A DNA stretch of 64,000 bases from Macrophomina tecta (taxonomy: Eukaryota; Ascomycota; Dothideomycetes; Botryosphaeriales; Botryosphaeriaceae): positions 1,612,001-1,676,000 of the forward strand of contig JAKSGN010000033.1 of assembly GCA_024180945.1 (NCBI GenBank), written 5' to 3'. Positions 11,737-21,984 of the stretch are shown here, piece after piece. The translations under genes and the position numbers were made by a program. The notes beneath the pieces were generated by a model that had not been told where the DNA came from, did not search any database, and saw nothing but the letters and a program-made list of their open reading frames with translations. Within the stretch, counting starts at the first letter, position 1; every line of letters starts with the position of its first letter.

Positions 11737-12164
11737 ATGGCTTCAACGGGGGTTAACGTACGCCGCTCCCAACATCTGCACCGCATTGGCTCCCGCCATC
11801 GCCCTCACTCCCCTGCAGTCGCCGTGATCTTTCCGCTGACGCGCTCTCTCACAGGTTCTGAGGTGGTCCGCGCTCGGCCTCGGCCTGTTCTATGGTGTCT
11901 ACCACCAGGCCAAGATCTCGTCCCAGGAAAAGACCGACGCCATCAACCGCGAGTACCACCGGAAAGAAGAGCTCATCAAGAAGGCCAAGGAGGAGTACCA
12001 CAAGAAGACCTCGCCGCCCCAGCCCGGCTCCGGAAGTACGTATCCAGCTGTCACGCGGCCCGACGGATGTGCTGACGATTGTGCCTCTTGCAGTCATCAC
12101 CGACCCCGAACACCCCAACTTCGACCTGGAAGCATACCTGAAGGCGAAGGCCGAGGAGAAGTAA
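11737..12164 (+). CDS. Mitochondrial F1Fo ATP synthase subunit e
   Basis: Three exons: 11737-11757 (only seven codons, MASTGVN), 11855-12035 and 12094-12164, giving 90 residues, the usual size for fungal subunit e (Atp21/Tim11). Introns are 97 nt (11758-11854, ending CTCACAG) and 58 nt (12036-12093, ending CTTGCAG). The single N-terminal membrane helix (SALGLGLFYGVYHQ) carries a GxGxxxG-like face used in this family for dimerisation of the Fo sector. It is followed by a charged helix (KEELIKKAKEEYHKK) and the typical C-terminus DPEHPNFDLEAYL. It acts in the inner mitochondrial membrane in dimer assembly and cristae shape. Confidence 0.92.
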
Positions 12165-13027
12165 GCAGCAGCAACACCCAGATCGACCATCCTGGCGCGG
12201 GAGACATGCGACGAAAGCAGTGGAGGCCTGGGGAAGTAATGAGCGAAAAAAGACACGGCCTGCGGAACGAGGGAGTGTGTCGCGGCCTTTTACCGCTGCA
12301 CTGGGAGGGCTCACGGATGTAACACCCTGTACATTGTACAATATAGACTTGCGTCGTCCGTCCGCCCCGAGTCCAGCGGGATCTTGAAAGAATTGGTTTT
12401 CCTTTTGTCAGCAACCTTCAGCCGCACGCTTTCCGAGACTGGCCTATGAATGGATCGCGTTGGTGGCCAAGAGTGAGAAATCGCTGATGTCACAGGCTTC
12501 ACACCCTCACAAAGCAGAGAGCTACTCCCAGACGCGAAGCTTTGAACACTCATCAGACAAGCAGGATCAGCGCTTCATCAGGTCTTCTCCTGACATCTTG
12601 ACACACGACCGAATTTTTCCGTTATTTTGGCATGACGAATTCGCTTGTTGTCGAAGTGAGTAAGTCGGCCACGGTTTTGTTTTGACGACAGTGGAATAGA
12701 CGCTCTCCTGAAAGACATAACATTGATGAGCACCCATGTCAGGCATGATTGAGTCCTACTACATCCAGAGTGCTCGAAAAATAAGAAAGACGCGAGACCT
12801 GAACCCAAAACTCCGCATTACATGGTTCTGCCGTCACCAAGCACCTGTCTTCAGGCATGGCCGTTAATCCTTGGCGGGTGCGCACGGCGCAGGCGGCGGT
12901 GTCCGGACCGCGACCTGACACCGGACGGCTGCGCACCCCACCACTCGGTCCCCAAAATCCACCCAGGAAGCCGACTTTAACTATTAGATGAAGTGAATAA
13001 CAACCATTCCAGCGATCGAGCACCCCT
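12165..13027. other. Intergenic, 3' ends of two convergent genes
   Basis: The 3' flank of ATP synthase subunit e and of the Ser-rich gene. It includes a GC-rich palindromic-looking segment near 12870-12930. No open frame looks coding. Confidence 0.5.
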
Positions 13028-13516
13028 TCACTCCTTGCTATCAGAAACCGTCTTCATGGGCATTCTTTCGCTCGGCATCTTGAAGCCGTACTGCGTCGCG
13101 TAAGACATTCTCTTCGAACCCAAGCTGCTCACCGACGTACACCCAGCTTCGCGGGCATAGACGGGAGTCGTGGAGATGGAGAACGACTCCGCGGCACGCT
13201 TTGGGACATACGACCTGCGCCTCGACGCAATGGTCGACTGGTCGAAGGTGGAACTGAGAGGAGAGGCTGGCGGGGAGAAGTCTTGCATGGAAACTGAGTC
13301 CTGCTTGTCTGGGTTGCTGCTCTGGGAGAAGCAGGATGAAATGGACCATTTGGAGGCGCGGCGGCTCTGGCTACCATTGGAGGAACTGCTGCCGCTGATG
13401 CTAAGGTTGGCGACGCCACTGAAGATGGAAGAGCGGCGGCGAGCCGGAGTGGCGGGTCCGCTAGAAGTGGGAGAGTTGGGAGCGGAGCCGAAGGAGGATG
13501 GGATAGAGCCAGACAT
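13028..13516 (-). CDS. Conserved-type Ser-rich small protein, unknown function
   Basis: One exon, 162 residues, starting MSGSIPSSFGSAPNSPTSSG. Nearly the whole chain is Ser/Thr/Pro and basic, with repeated RRxS and SP sites (PARRRSSIF, SRRASKWSI, ASRRRSYV). This is the pattern of a disordered phosphoprotein targeted by basophilic and proline-directed kinases. No signal peptide, membrane helix or folded domain is seen. The consistent codon pattern and even Ser density support a real gene. I do not recognise a named family. Confidence 0.7.
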   Translation of the reverse strand: MSGSIPSSFGSAPNSPTSSGPATPARRRSSIFSGVANLSISGSSSSNGSQSRRASKWSISSCFSQSSNPDKQDSVSMQDFSPPASPLSSTFDQSTIASRRRSYVPKRAAESFSISTTPVYAREAGCTSVSSLGSKRMSYATQYGFKMPSERMPMKTVSDSKE

Positions 13517-13929
13517 CGTCGGTAACGGGACTTCTTTCAGCTGTTACTTATTGCTTCTCTCATATCATCGGTGATCAAAAGCTTACTGTGTGTGACAGGA
13601 AGGCAGGTTCGTCTTTCAAGAGTAACGAGAGCGAGTGGTTTCGCAGGAAGCAAGACAGAAAGCTACTGCGAGCTAAAGGCTTTTGCTGAGCGAGAGGCAG
13701 TGGAGTGAAGATGCTGGTGAGGGAACTTCCATCTGATGGGAAGCTGCTGCCTTAAGAACCCAGTCGTCCACAGGGCGGCACTATACATTGTCCCTGAGAC
13801 CCTCACCGACTTGCTCGCGCTACCTCCATCGCACCCGTCAAGGTATCTTGCTCTCACAACGCGGTAGCCCTATGGGCGCTCCGTACCATTAGCTCCGAGC
13901 GAGACAGATAAGCTCAGTTGTTTCCGGCC
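13517..13929. other. Intergenic region
   Basis: About 410 bp between the divergent Ser-rich gene and the candidate gene at 13930. No feature recognised. Confidence 0.4.
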
Positions 13930-14797
13930 ATGGCTGAGATGGCCCATCAGCGCCACGCTCTACCCCTCGCTGCCGCCGAGCCCTTCGTTCCAACTTTCAC
14001 CCTCCCACTTTTTCCACCATTCATACTCCAGCAAGCACGGGAGCGGCGTGTCTGGAACCTGGAAAGATCCTCGTTATCGTCTTTCCAAGGCTTAACTCCT
14101 ACAGTGGCGCCTGCCCCCGGCGTCTATGTTGGTTATTCTGATGGCGCTGGTGGTTCATTGAGGGTCTTCCCGTCAGTGACTAGGACGAGGCTTGGGTGGC
14201 TGAGCACTACGTGGGATGCTCCTCGCAGTCAGGAGGATCGTCAGAGATTCTGTTGCTTAGCGACAACATCTGACTTCTCGCAGCCAACACCATCTCCATC
14301 GAAGGATGGAATGACTGCCTTTCCCTTCTTAGGTCTGCTTATGGAACAATCTACGTCCAGATTCTCATCATGCTATACGTCTCTTCCGCAAACGGCCAGG
14401 ACGCACCACCATTCGAACTTGCCGAAGCTTTCCCGCCACTGCTGGTCTTGTCGATGACAGCGGCGGCTACTGATATCCGCAATGTCCTATTGGCACGGAA
14501 TGACAGTGCGGTCCAGTCAGCCCAGATGTCGGTCCGCTAGCGTGATAGGTTTCTCGCCTACCTGCCTACAGCCTCATCCCTTGCTTCCACAAAGTCAGCA
14601 GTCGCCGAGCATGCCTCGCTTATGAGATGCTCGACTCATGGATCCGGTGTCAACCACCGAGAAAGAGTCAATTTGACTCAGTCGTACCAAATCCTACCGA
14701 TGAGCAGGATGTCCGATACGATCTAGTTGCCCAGATGACTAGCTGGTCGGGCTTTCGCTTTGCCCAAGCCATGCCTCACAGCCTCGATCGTGGCTAA
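13930..14797 (+). CDS. Candidate three-exon gene, unknown function
   Basis: Not visible as one open frame. Exons 13930-14239, 14284-14527 and 14572-14797 join in phase to 259 residues. Introns are both 44 nt: 14240-14283 (branch CTGAC, acceptor TCGCAG) and 14528-14571 (acceptor CTACAG), slightly shorter than others in this window. Exon 2 reads WNDCLSLLRSAYGTIYVQIL and AEAFPPLLVLSMTAAATDIR; exon 3 reads CLAYEMLDSWIRCQ and VRYDLVAQMTSWSGFRFAQA. These look protein-like, but the donors (GTCAGA, GTCGGT) are weak. Decayed coding sequence with two frameshifts is an equally good reading. No family recognised. Confidence 0.4.
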
Positions 14798-16142
14798 GTT
14801 AGAGACCTACTTGCTCGTCATCCCCTCACCATAGAGTGGAACTCCAAAATTAGTCAAGTAAGCCATTCCTGCTTTGATGTAGAATATCCTCTTCCCCTCA
14901 TACCAAGCGTTAGGTCTTTCACCGCAAGCTTGGTCAAGCTGTTCAAGGTCGAATAGTCCATTACTGTACGTAGGCTTCTGCTCGACCCTCCAGGATCGTT
15001 GGAAAGTCTGAGATTGCGCTCGGTGAAGCTTCAATTCGTGGATAACTGGGTGTGGAGACCATCGGAAGTTCAGGCGACTGTCGGGCCTCTTCCCTAGAGC
15101 ACTATCTTCGGACCGCGCAATACAAACTCCCAATAGGTAGACGAACAATGGCGAAGTTGACAGGGCGTTTCCATGCATCAATTCCAATATTCCAGGGCCT
15201 TGGATCAGCACGACTCGCTAGAGTATCCATTTTAGCAACACGGCATTCTCCCTGATCCTCCGACAGAACGTACTTGCGCCACGCCGTAGCAACGCTCGCG
15301 GTCGCGCCGAACCAGCCATGCTCCTTCCATGCAATCAAGCCACCTGAGCACGCGGGGGCCTTTCGGTAGGGCCGGAACAGTGACCGCATCCCGCGGGCGG
15401 GGCGGCAGGCGTTCAACCAAGAGAGCGCAATGCCCCGATCGAGACTAGCCGAGGATACTTCCCAACCACGATCTGTCCGAGCGCGAACTAGTACCATATC
15501 CCCGCATTCGGCTAGCTCCTTAGGTCTCAGAGATAGGTCTGGCAACCACGCCTGTCTTTCCCCGATCTGGGTTCCTTACCGATCATGCACCGTGTCAGGA
15601 TTCGGAGGATGCGGCGGATTATCGCGTGGAGGATTTCCCCTGCCCAGCAACCATCCACATGGCCGCCATCTATGCTTATTGTGCGGGCCGTGGTGAGGAC
15701 CAGGCCGTCACAGAGGCGTCCTAGAGGAGCCATTCCTTGCCGCGAGCCCTGATTGTTGGACTACTCTAGGCCCTGCCTCTAAAGTGGTCATCGACGTGTG
15801 GTTTCCGCATTAGGATGTCGCTGTGATCACAGTGACTTGGTTGCCAGGATATTGGGATATAGGTCCGTATCCGGCAGACCAGACGACTACGGGCCAGTCG
15901 ACACGGCGTCGCCTTCCCTGCGCTCTCTTCGGTGTGGGTGAAAAGCGCCGAAAAGGTGCTGACGGATCTGCGGTGATTACCGCGGCTCCACACAGTCATT
16001 CAGGTACATACTGTTGATCGAACGTTGCGACTAACCGCCACAAGCAAGAAAAAAAAAATGATTTTGTCCATAACGAGGAGCAATACATGGGTATCAAGCT
16101 CTTCTCTACCTCCCTTTTTTCACAGATCCTGTCCTTGCCAAC
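14798..16142. other. Ambiguous region, possible decayed genes
   Basis: Long open stretches occur on both strands without a coherent model. The minus strand 15545-15102 and 15211-14807 give peptides such as ECGDMVLVRARTDRGWEVSS and AWYEGKRIFYIKAGMAYLTN. The plus strand near 15590-15720 gives ADYRVEDFPCPATIHMAAIY, and near 15830-15890 WLPGYWDIGPYPADQ. Stops and frame changes separate them. I read this as one or more degraded genes and assign no function. Confidence 0.35.
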
Positions 16143-19100
16143 TCATGGCCAAATCTTCCTCCACCACGTGGGTCTCCATCGCTTCTTTTCTTCGCTTCCA
16201 CTTCCTGTCTCACTCGCATCTCCTTTCTCACTCATGGCGGTGCCGATATCAATACCGAACCTCCTGTCCGCCCCATTACCGTCAGACGCTCCATCCCCAT
16301 CACTCACCCCATACTCCTCATCACTCCACCAACCCAGGCTAAACACCATCCCCTCAAACACGCCCTTCTCCCTCAACTGCTTATCTGACATCCACTCCGC
16401 GCCTTCAGGTATATTCGCAAGCAGCGATGACCCAGCCAGCAAGCTTGCCACAGCCGCAATGCTGCACGGGTTCTTTGGCAGAACCTTTCTCGTATCCAGC
16501 AGGGCAAACGTCAGCGCCGCGCATGCAAACATGGCGGCGAGCAATCCCTCCAGGATACGCGTCGACACGGGGCTCTGCTTCAATCTTGTGCGGCCATTGT
16601 AAAGGATCGTACCCGTGAGCCCCCCATCATCTCTCTTGACTGCCGAAGCAGAGGCAGACGTCGCGTTGCCCACCCACTCCCTCTCCTTATGCAAGATCTG
16701 CGCCAATACCTGCGCATACACCCTCTCCACCCTGCGCACCAGCCTCTCCTCCGCCTGCCTGCCACCCACGAGCTCCGCCTTCGGCACGCCATCCGTGCCC
16801 CACACCACGAGGCCGTACAGCGCGGCCAGATCCTCGCTCGTATCGTTCCTGGGATTGGGGTTCGTCAGCTTGTACCCGCCCTTGCCAGCGGCCGAGAAGG
16901 CCCAGAATTCGTCGCTGAAGAAGTCGCCGGCGCCGATCACGGGCGGGGCTGCGGGCCTGTTGTCGTCGTCGACGATGATGCGGTAGGCGGGCAGCGCGAG
17001 CGAGACGTTGGCACGCACGGTCTCGACGTAGGGCGAGCAGGCGAGGTGCGTCGCCTGCGCGACCTTGCCGGCGACCACGCGGCCGAAGGTCGAGATGATG
17101 GGCGGGCAGCCGGGCGGGCGTGTTGAGTTGCAGCTACTATCCCCGTCGTACCATGGCTCCTCCCACCAGCCGAAATAGCCGTCGCCGGCGAAGTTGGCGG
17201 TGCTGCGCGGGTGGAAGGCGTCACCGACGGTGGCGAAGTATAGCTTCAGCCACTGGGCGCTGCAGTTCTGGAAGGCGGCGAAGGGAGCGGTGGCGACGGT
17301 GCAGTTGGCGACGCCGCGGACGGCGGGCACGGTGGCGCGCAGGGTAGTGGCGTTGCGGGCGAGGGTGGCGAGGCTCGCCGAGGCCTGCTCGGCCGCCAGC
17401 TCGAAGCGCGGGATGGCGATGGTGTCGTAGGTCCATTGCGGGTAGGTCAGGTTGTTGGCGAGCACGAGGTTGGCCGCCACGATGCCGTCGCCGTACTGCG
17501 ACTGGTTGCCGGTGAAGGCGTCTAGCTGCGTGATCGGGACTGTGTAGTTCGCCGGAGCCGCCTCTGCGTTCAGCAGACCGCTCGTCACGATAGTCAAAAA
17601 GGGGCTCAGTACGGTTGCCACGGTAGCTGCGGCCACCGCCCACTGTTTCCTTGCGAGCGCGGCGAACAGTGCATGCACCCCCAGCTTGTCCAGATAGCTG
17701 GCCATGATGCTGGTGCTGGCGGAGGCTCCGCTGGAATGGCGCAAAGCACTGTAGGGTGCGAAAACTTTGGTTGCAAAGTCGAGCATGCCGAACAGCTGTC
17801 CCACGCCGACCATTGTCAGCGTTGGAATGAAGGTCCACGCGTAGTGTGCATAGAGGTTGTCATCGTCCACATCTGCCAGCCCATCATGCCTCTCTGAGTA
17901 CTGGTAAAGGACCTCAAGAGCGACAATCAGGGCAAGCGGGACCGAGGCGATCAACAAATTCCCCAGGAATGAGACGGCAAACGGCCTGTACCAGTTAGGT
18001 TGTTCGTTGAAGGTTCCTCGTCGTTGCAGTTCCTGAGAGGCCCGGGCTTGGCTTTCGTTCTCGTTTTCCACTTCGATAACGAACTCCCACTGCGCAGCAG
18101 ACGCTCTTGATGGCCGCAGAATCCCGGCACCGAATTCCCTATCCGGGCCTAAAATCTCCTCTTGAATCCTCTTCAGGGGTAATGAGCCTGTCCCGCGTAG
18201 CAACTGCATCAGCCTCCTGCTGCGAGCCAGGACAGTAGCCAAGCCACCTATAGTCCCCGGATCACGCGACAGGCGCATGTCTGGGCTGCTTAGCATAAGA
18301 TATGAGGTTCCAAACACTGCAACCAGCAGTGCAACCTCGGTAACCCAGAAAGCTGGTGCTTGCATGGCGAGACGCGTTTCATGGGCCACAGTGCTGCCGC
18401 TGAGAGTCCGGTTCTGGGCGCCATCCGTAGAATTTTGCGTCGTCAAGTTATGTGTCAGATACGTGCTGGCGACCTGTGCGGAGATGGAGCGGAAAGTCTG
18501 TCGCAAGCCTTGTATCAACCGGTCCTGCTCATTTCCACCCGCCGGTGCCTCCGGTGCCATTGAGTTGATGAAGCTCAGCAACCCGCCATTCATCAGCTCC
18601 GCGTCCGACAGCTCCATCGCCATGAATACCGGGCTCATAATCCTCCACGCAGTAAAACCGTCCAGCTGCCGCTCCTCAGCGTCATCGCCCTCGAGGAGCG
18701 TCATATTTGCGAACGCAAGACCGCTGCTACTACTGGCCGTATTGGTGTTGATGTTTGCATCGCTAGCAGTTTTGCTGAGCGTGACATTGGCTTTGCGGAT
18801 GCTGTAACGCGGTTTGCATATGAAGGCAACGGAGGGTATGTAGCTCGTAGTAGGTAAGACATAGAAGGTCGGAGTTCCTGAACTGCCTCCAGCAGTGCTG
18901 GAGGGCGATTCATACGCACGTTTGTCCATGATGCGGATGGTCAGGTCGCTAGGCGGGTCATCGAGTTGGATGTCGTTGCCGGATGAACCAGTGGCGGAAG
19001 TGAGTGATGAGGAAGCTGTTCTCGCCGCTGTTTGGATGAATACATCATTGGAGTAAGTGGGACCAGTCCTCGAAGCGGTTTGGATGAAGACGTCGTTGGA

Positions 19101-20616
19101 TCCCACGGTTGGGTCGTCCAGTTGAATGTCGTTTCCAGAGGTCGAGCCTGAACCACTTTTCGAGGGGGAAGTGCTGACTGTGGAGAATACTGCAGTCGAC
19201 AAGAGCGCACTTGTAGTCATTGAAGGCCAGCCAGCCAGCAGTGACCCTGGTATCAAACCCGCTGTAGATGTCGTCAAGTCGTCAACGGTAAAGGTTCTGG
19301 TATGGTCGCTATTCCAAGACCCCGACACAAAAACCAAGCGGTTTCTGTCTGCGCCGTCAGGCTGCTCTTGGCAAAAGCTACCGTTGTATGCCCATGTGTG
19401 ACCATTTCGAACCTTGGCTACCAGTCCGGTGCAGTTACTCTCATCTGTGGCAGCCAGCCAGACATTCCTTGCATCTCCATCGGTCGTAACAGTGAAGCCA
19501 TCATCATCGATGAGAGGATTATCTGTTAAGCCGCCAAAGAACCCTTGGGTTGTTTGGTCAACTTTGGCGGTCGAACAGTCCAGGTCCGCAGAAAAAACGT
19601 CCACAACCGCAGCTAAGCTTTCAACAGACGCTGGCACAAGTGTGAGCGGATCTCATAATAAGCGAGAATAGATCGTTAGAGCGGGCTTACAGTGTGAAGA
19701 ATCAAACAGTGGATAGGCATAGTCCTGCGTGGTACCAAGTGGGTATGAAAGGTTGTACAGCAGGTTCCCAAAAATGACGGAGGCTGGTCTGGATGTGATG
19801 GTATCATTATAGTCGCCAGTGAAGGCCTCCATCGCCATCAATGTCGCGTCATCCGTGGTGACTGTCACACTGATGGCCTGGAACAAGCCACTAGACAGCA
19901 CAACCATGAGTTGCACGATCAGAGCCCCGGCGATGGCCACGGTGACGAAAATGTGCGACCTCCGGAGCGAGGTGAATAGACTGACAATATTCATCGGGTC
20001 AACGTAATCGAGCAACAAGCTGGTCTCACAACGCTGTGGAGCTCGCTGGAGTGCGTTCCACGGCATTAACTGTTTCGAGCGGTACTCCACCTGAGCCCAA
20101 AGTGCGGCAATGGACGTAAAGACTACCTTTGTCAGTTCACTTGTTCTATTGTGCGTCAAGAGATCATCCCAATATCGTACCAGCTGTAGGACCGTATGTC
20201 CAAAGGTAGTAATAACTTTCCTTGGCGGTGCTGAGACCATTGTGGCGGCTCGACTGGCTGAAGAGGACGCCCAGTGTTATGCCGATCACCATAAAAAGTA
20301 CGATGAGTGCGAAGAGAAAGATTTTCCGGAGAAAGAAGGGAGACCAGAGTCTGTACGTTATGCCGTCGATGCTGGTGCTGGTCCTTGCCGACGGAAGGTT
20401 CCCCTGCGGAGGGTAGGCATTATGGCTGCTGGCGCTGTCTGTCATCATTGCCTCAGGCCTCAGACCGTACCCTGAGGAACCATTAGCCGCACCACTGTCG
20501 TCATTGTCGGCGTTGTTCTGGAACGCGTCTGGTGGTTCGAAGTTGCTGGCGGCAAGCTCTTCCTCAACGTCGCTGGCTGCAGATCTCCTCCTTTTCCAGA
20601 AGCCCGGCAAACGCAT
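16143..20616 (-). CDS. DUF3433 family large multipass membrane protein
   Basis: Three exons: 20616-20181, 20122-19691 and 19630-16143, giving 1451 residues. Intron 20123-20180 (58 nt) joins YLWTYGPTA to VFTSIAALWAQVEYR, the hallmark join of this family. Intron 19631-19690 (60 nt, donor GTAAGC, acceptor TGCCAG) follows FDSSH. The protein has a cytosolic N-terminus, a helix after RLWSPFFLRKI, and a first DUF3433 unit with LLLDYVDPMNI. A long sequon-rich ectodomain follows, then a second membrane block around residues 720-920 with a second family-like unit (YAHYAWTFIPTLTMVGVGQL), another sequon-rich ectodomain, a final helix near residue 1345 and a charged tail ending WWRKIWP. Function is unknown; cell envelope location is inferred. 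The first ectodomain has internal repeats, listed separately. Confidence 0.85.
18950..19145 (-). repeat. Nested amino-acid repeats in DUF3433 ectodomain
   Basis: Order in the protein: GNDIQLDDP, NDVFIQTASRT, NDVFIQTAART, then GNDIQLDDP again, separated by short Ser/Thr/Gly spacers. The DNA copies are near-identical, suggesting recent internal duplication in a loop that tolerates expansion. Confidence 0.85.
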
Positions 20617-21984
20617 CTTTCAGCACAAAAGCACAAGGAACTCTGGAATCAGCAATCCATTGCTGTAGCAAAAATCTCGCCGCGGAATTCAGGTAGCCGC
20701 GGACGATATGTATAGAGGGTGGCATTGCGGCACAGCGTACTCTAAGCGCCGACCCCTGGTAGCGCCTCGCTCTCACTGGCTGGATACACTGGATCAGCGA
20801 CTGGCGGGACGACAAAAGGGCTCGCTATATTTGGGCACATGGCGGGCTCTGCAGAATGCGGTAGCAGGAAATTAGGATAGAGGTAGTGCCAAGAGCGACA
20901 CAGTACAGAGTGTGCAGAGTCCTGCGGGACGACGTGGCTCCAAACAATCATTTACAATCATAGGCCGTAGATTTGGCAGCGCAGCGCATGCATAGCTGCG
21001 AGGCCAACGACGACATGCGGCTTCGGCAGCAGCGCAGAAGCGATCCAAACTCGGCCCGCATAAGGTTGGCTGTAGGATGAGGAAGGAGCATTTGGCCGTT
21101 GACCTCCGCTTGAGGGTTTGCTGCGCCGCACTCGCCTCAATAACGAAATATCCCGAGCGCTTCGACGCCTCACCGCACGTGACGACCTCCACCCTTTTTT
21201 GCAAATCCGAAATTCTAAGAACTGTGCCGCTTTCCACGCCGCTGGCTGAATCTTTCCGAGCCCGCCAGCTTGGAAGCGGCGGGTAGACTCCGGGGAACAG
21301 CTTATTGCGACGTCGTCCCTTCTTCTCTCAAACGCTGTCTTTCTGCGTCACATCCGCCGTTTTCCTTCAACACCATATTTCTGTGTCAGATAAGGTGGCT
21401 GACAAAACGTCCTACGCCACCCCAAACGCCGAAAATTCGCCTATTATCGCAGATAACTCAAAAATCAACACGGTGCCTTACGGCTCTCGATGTGCCATTC
21501 ACGCTTCACGTATAGTGCCTTGGGATTCAATAGCTTGGACTTCGAAATGAAATAATCTTTCTATATTCATCAACCGAAAGCTCCGCGCTACGTCTTCTTC
21601 CCATCCGTAATGTCTGAAACGCTCGAGCATAAAAGCTCGAAATAGATGAAGAACGTGCGCTCTATCCTCGACCTCTTCTTTCTCTCTACCGCAAACGCCC
21701 CCTGGCCCCGCTCTTCCCCCACAACGGACAATGATAAAATAACGCTTCCCCATACGCCGAGCGTCGCAGCTATTACCCGAATCTGTAACTTTTTGGCTTC
21801 TCCCGCGCGAGGGAGAGTGGTAGGGAAAAGAAAGAAAGGTATGTAGAGGTAGGTGGAAATTATTATACAGGAAGCCAAGAGATTTTGCGAAAAAAAGATG
21901 ATGTCAGGAAGACCGAAATCTATGCGCTGCATGCTAATATCAATAAAGCTGCCTTAATCTGGTTTTTTCCCCTCCCCGCTTCCT
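20617..21984. other. Intergenic region
   Basis: The upstream region of the DUF3433 gene and 3' flank of the subtilisin gene. Several short open frames occur on both strands, none convincing. Confidence 0.5.
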
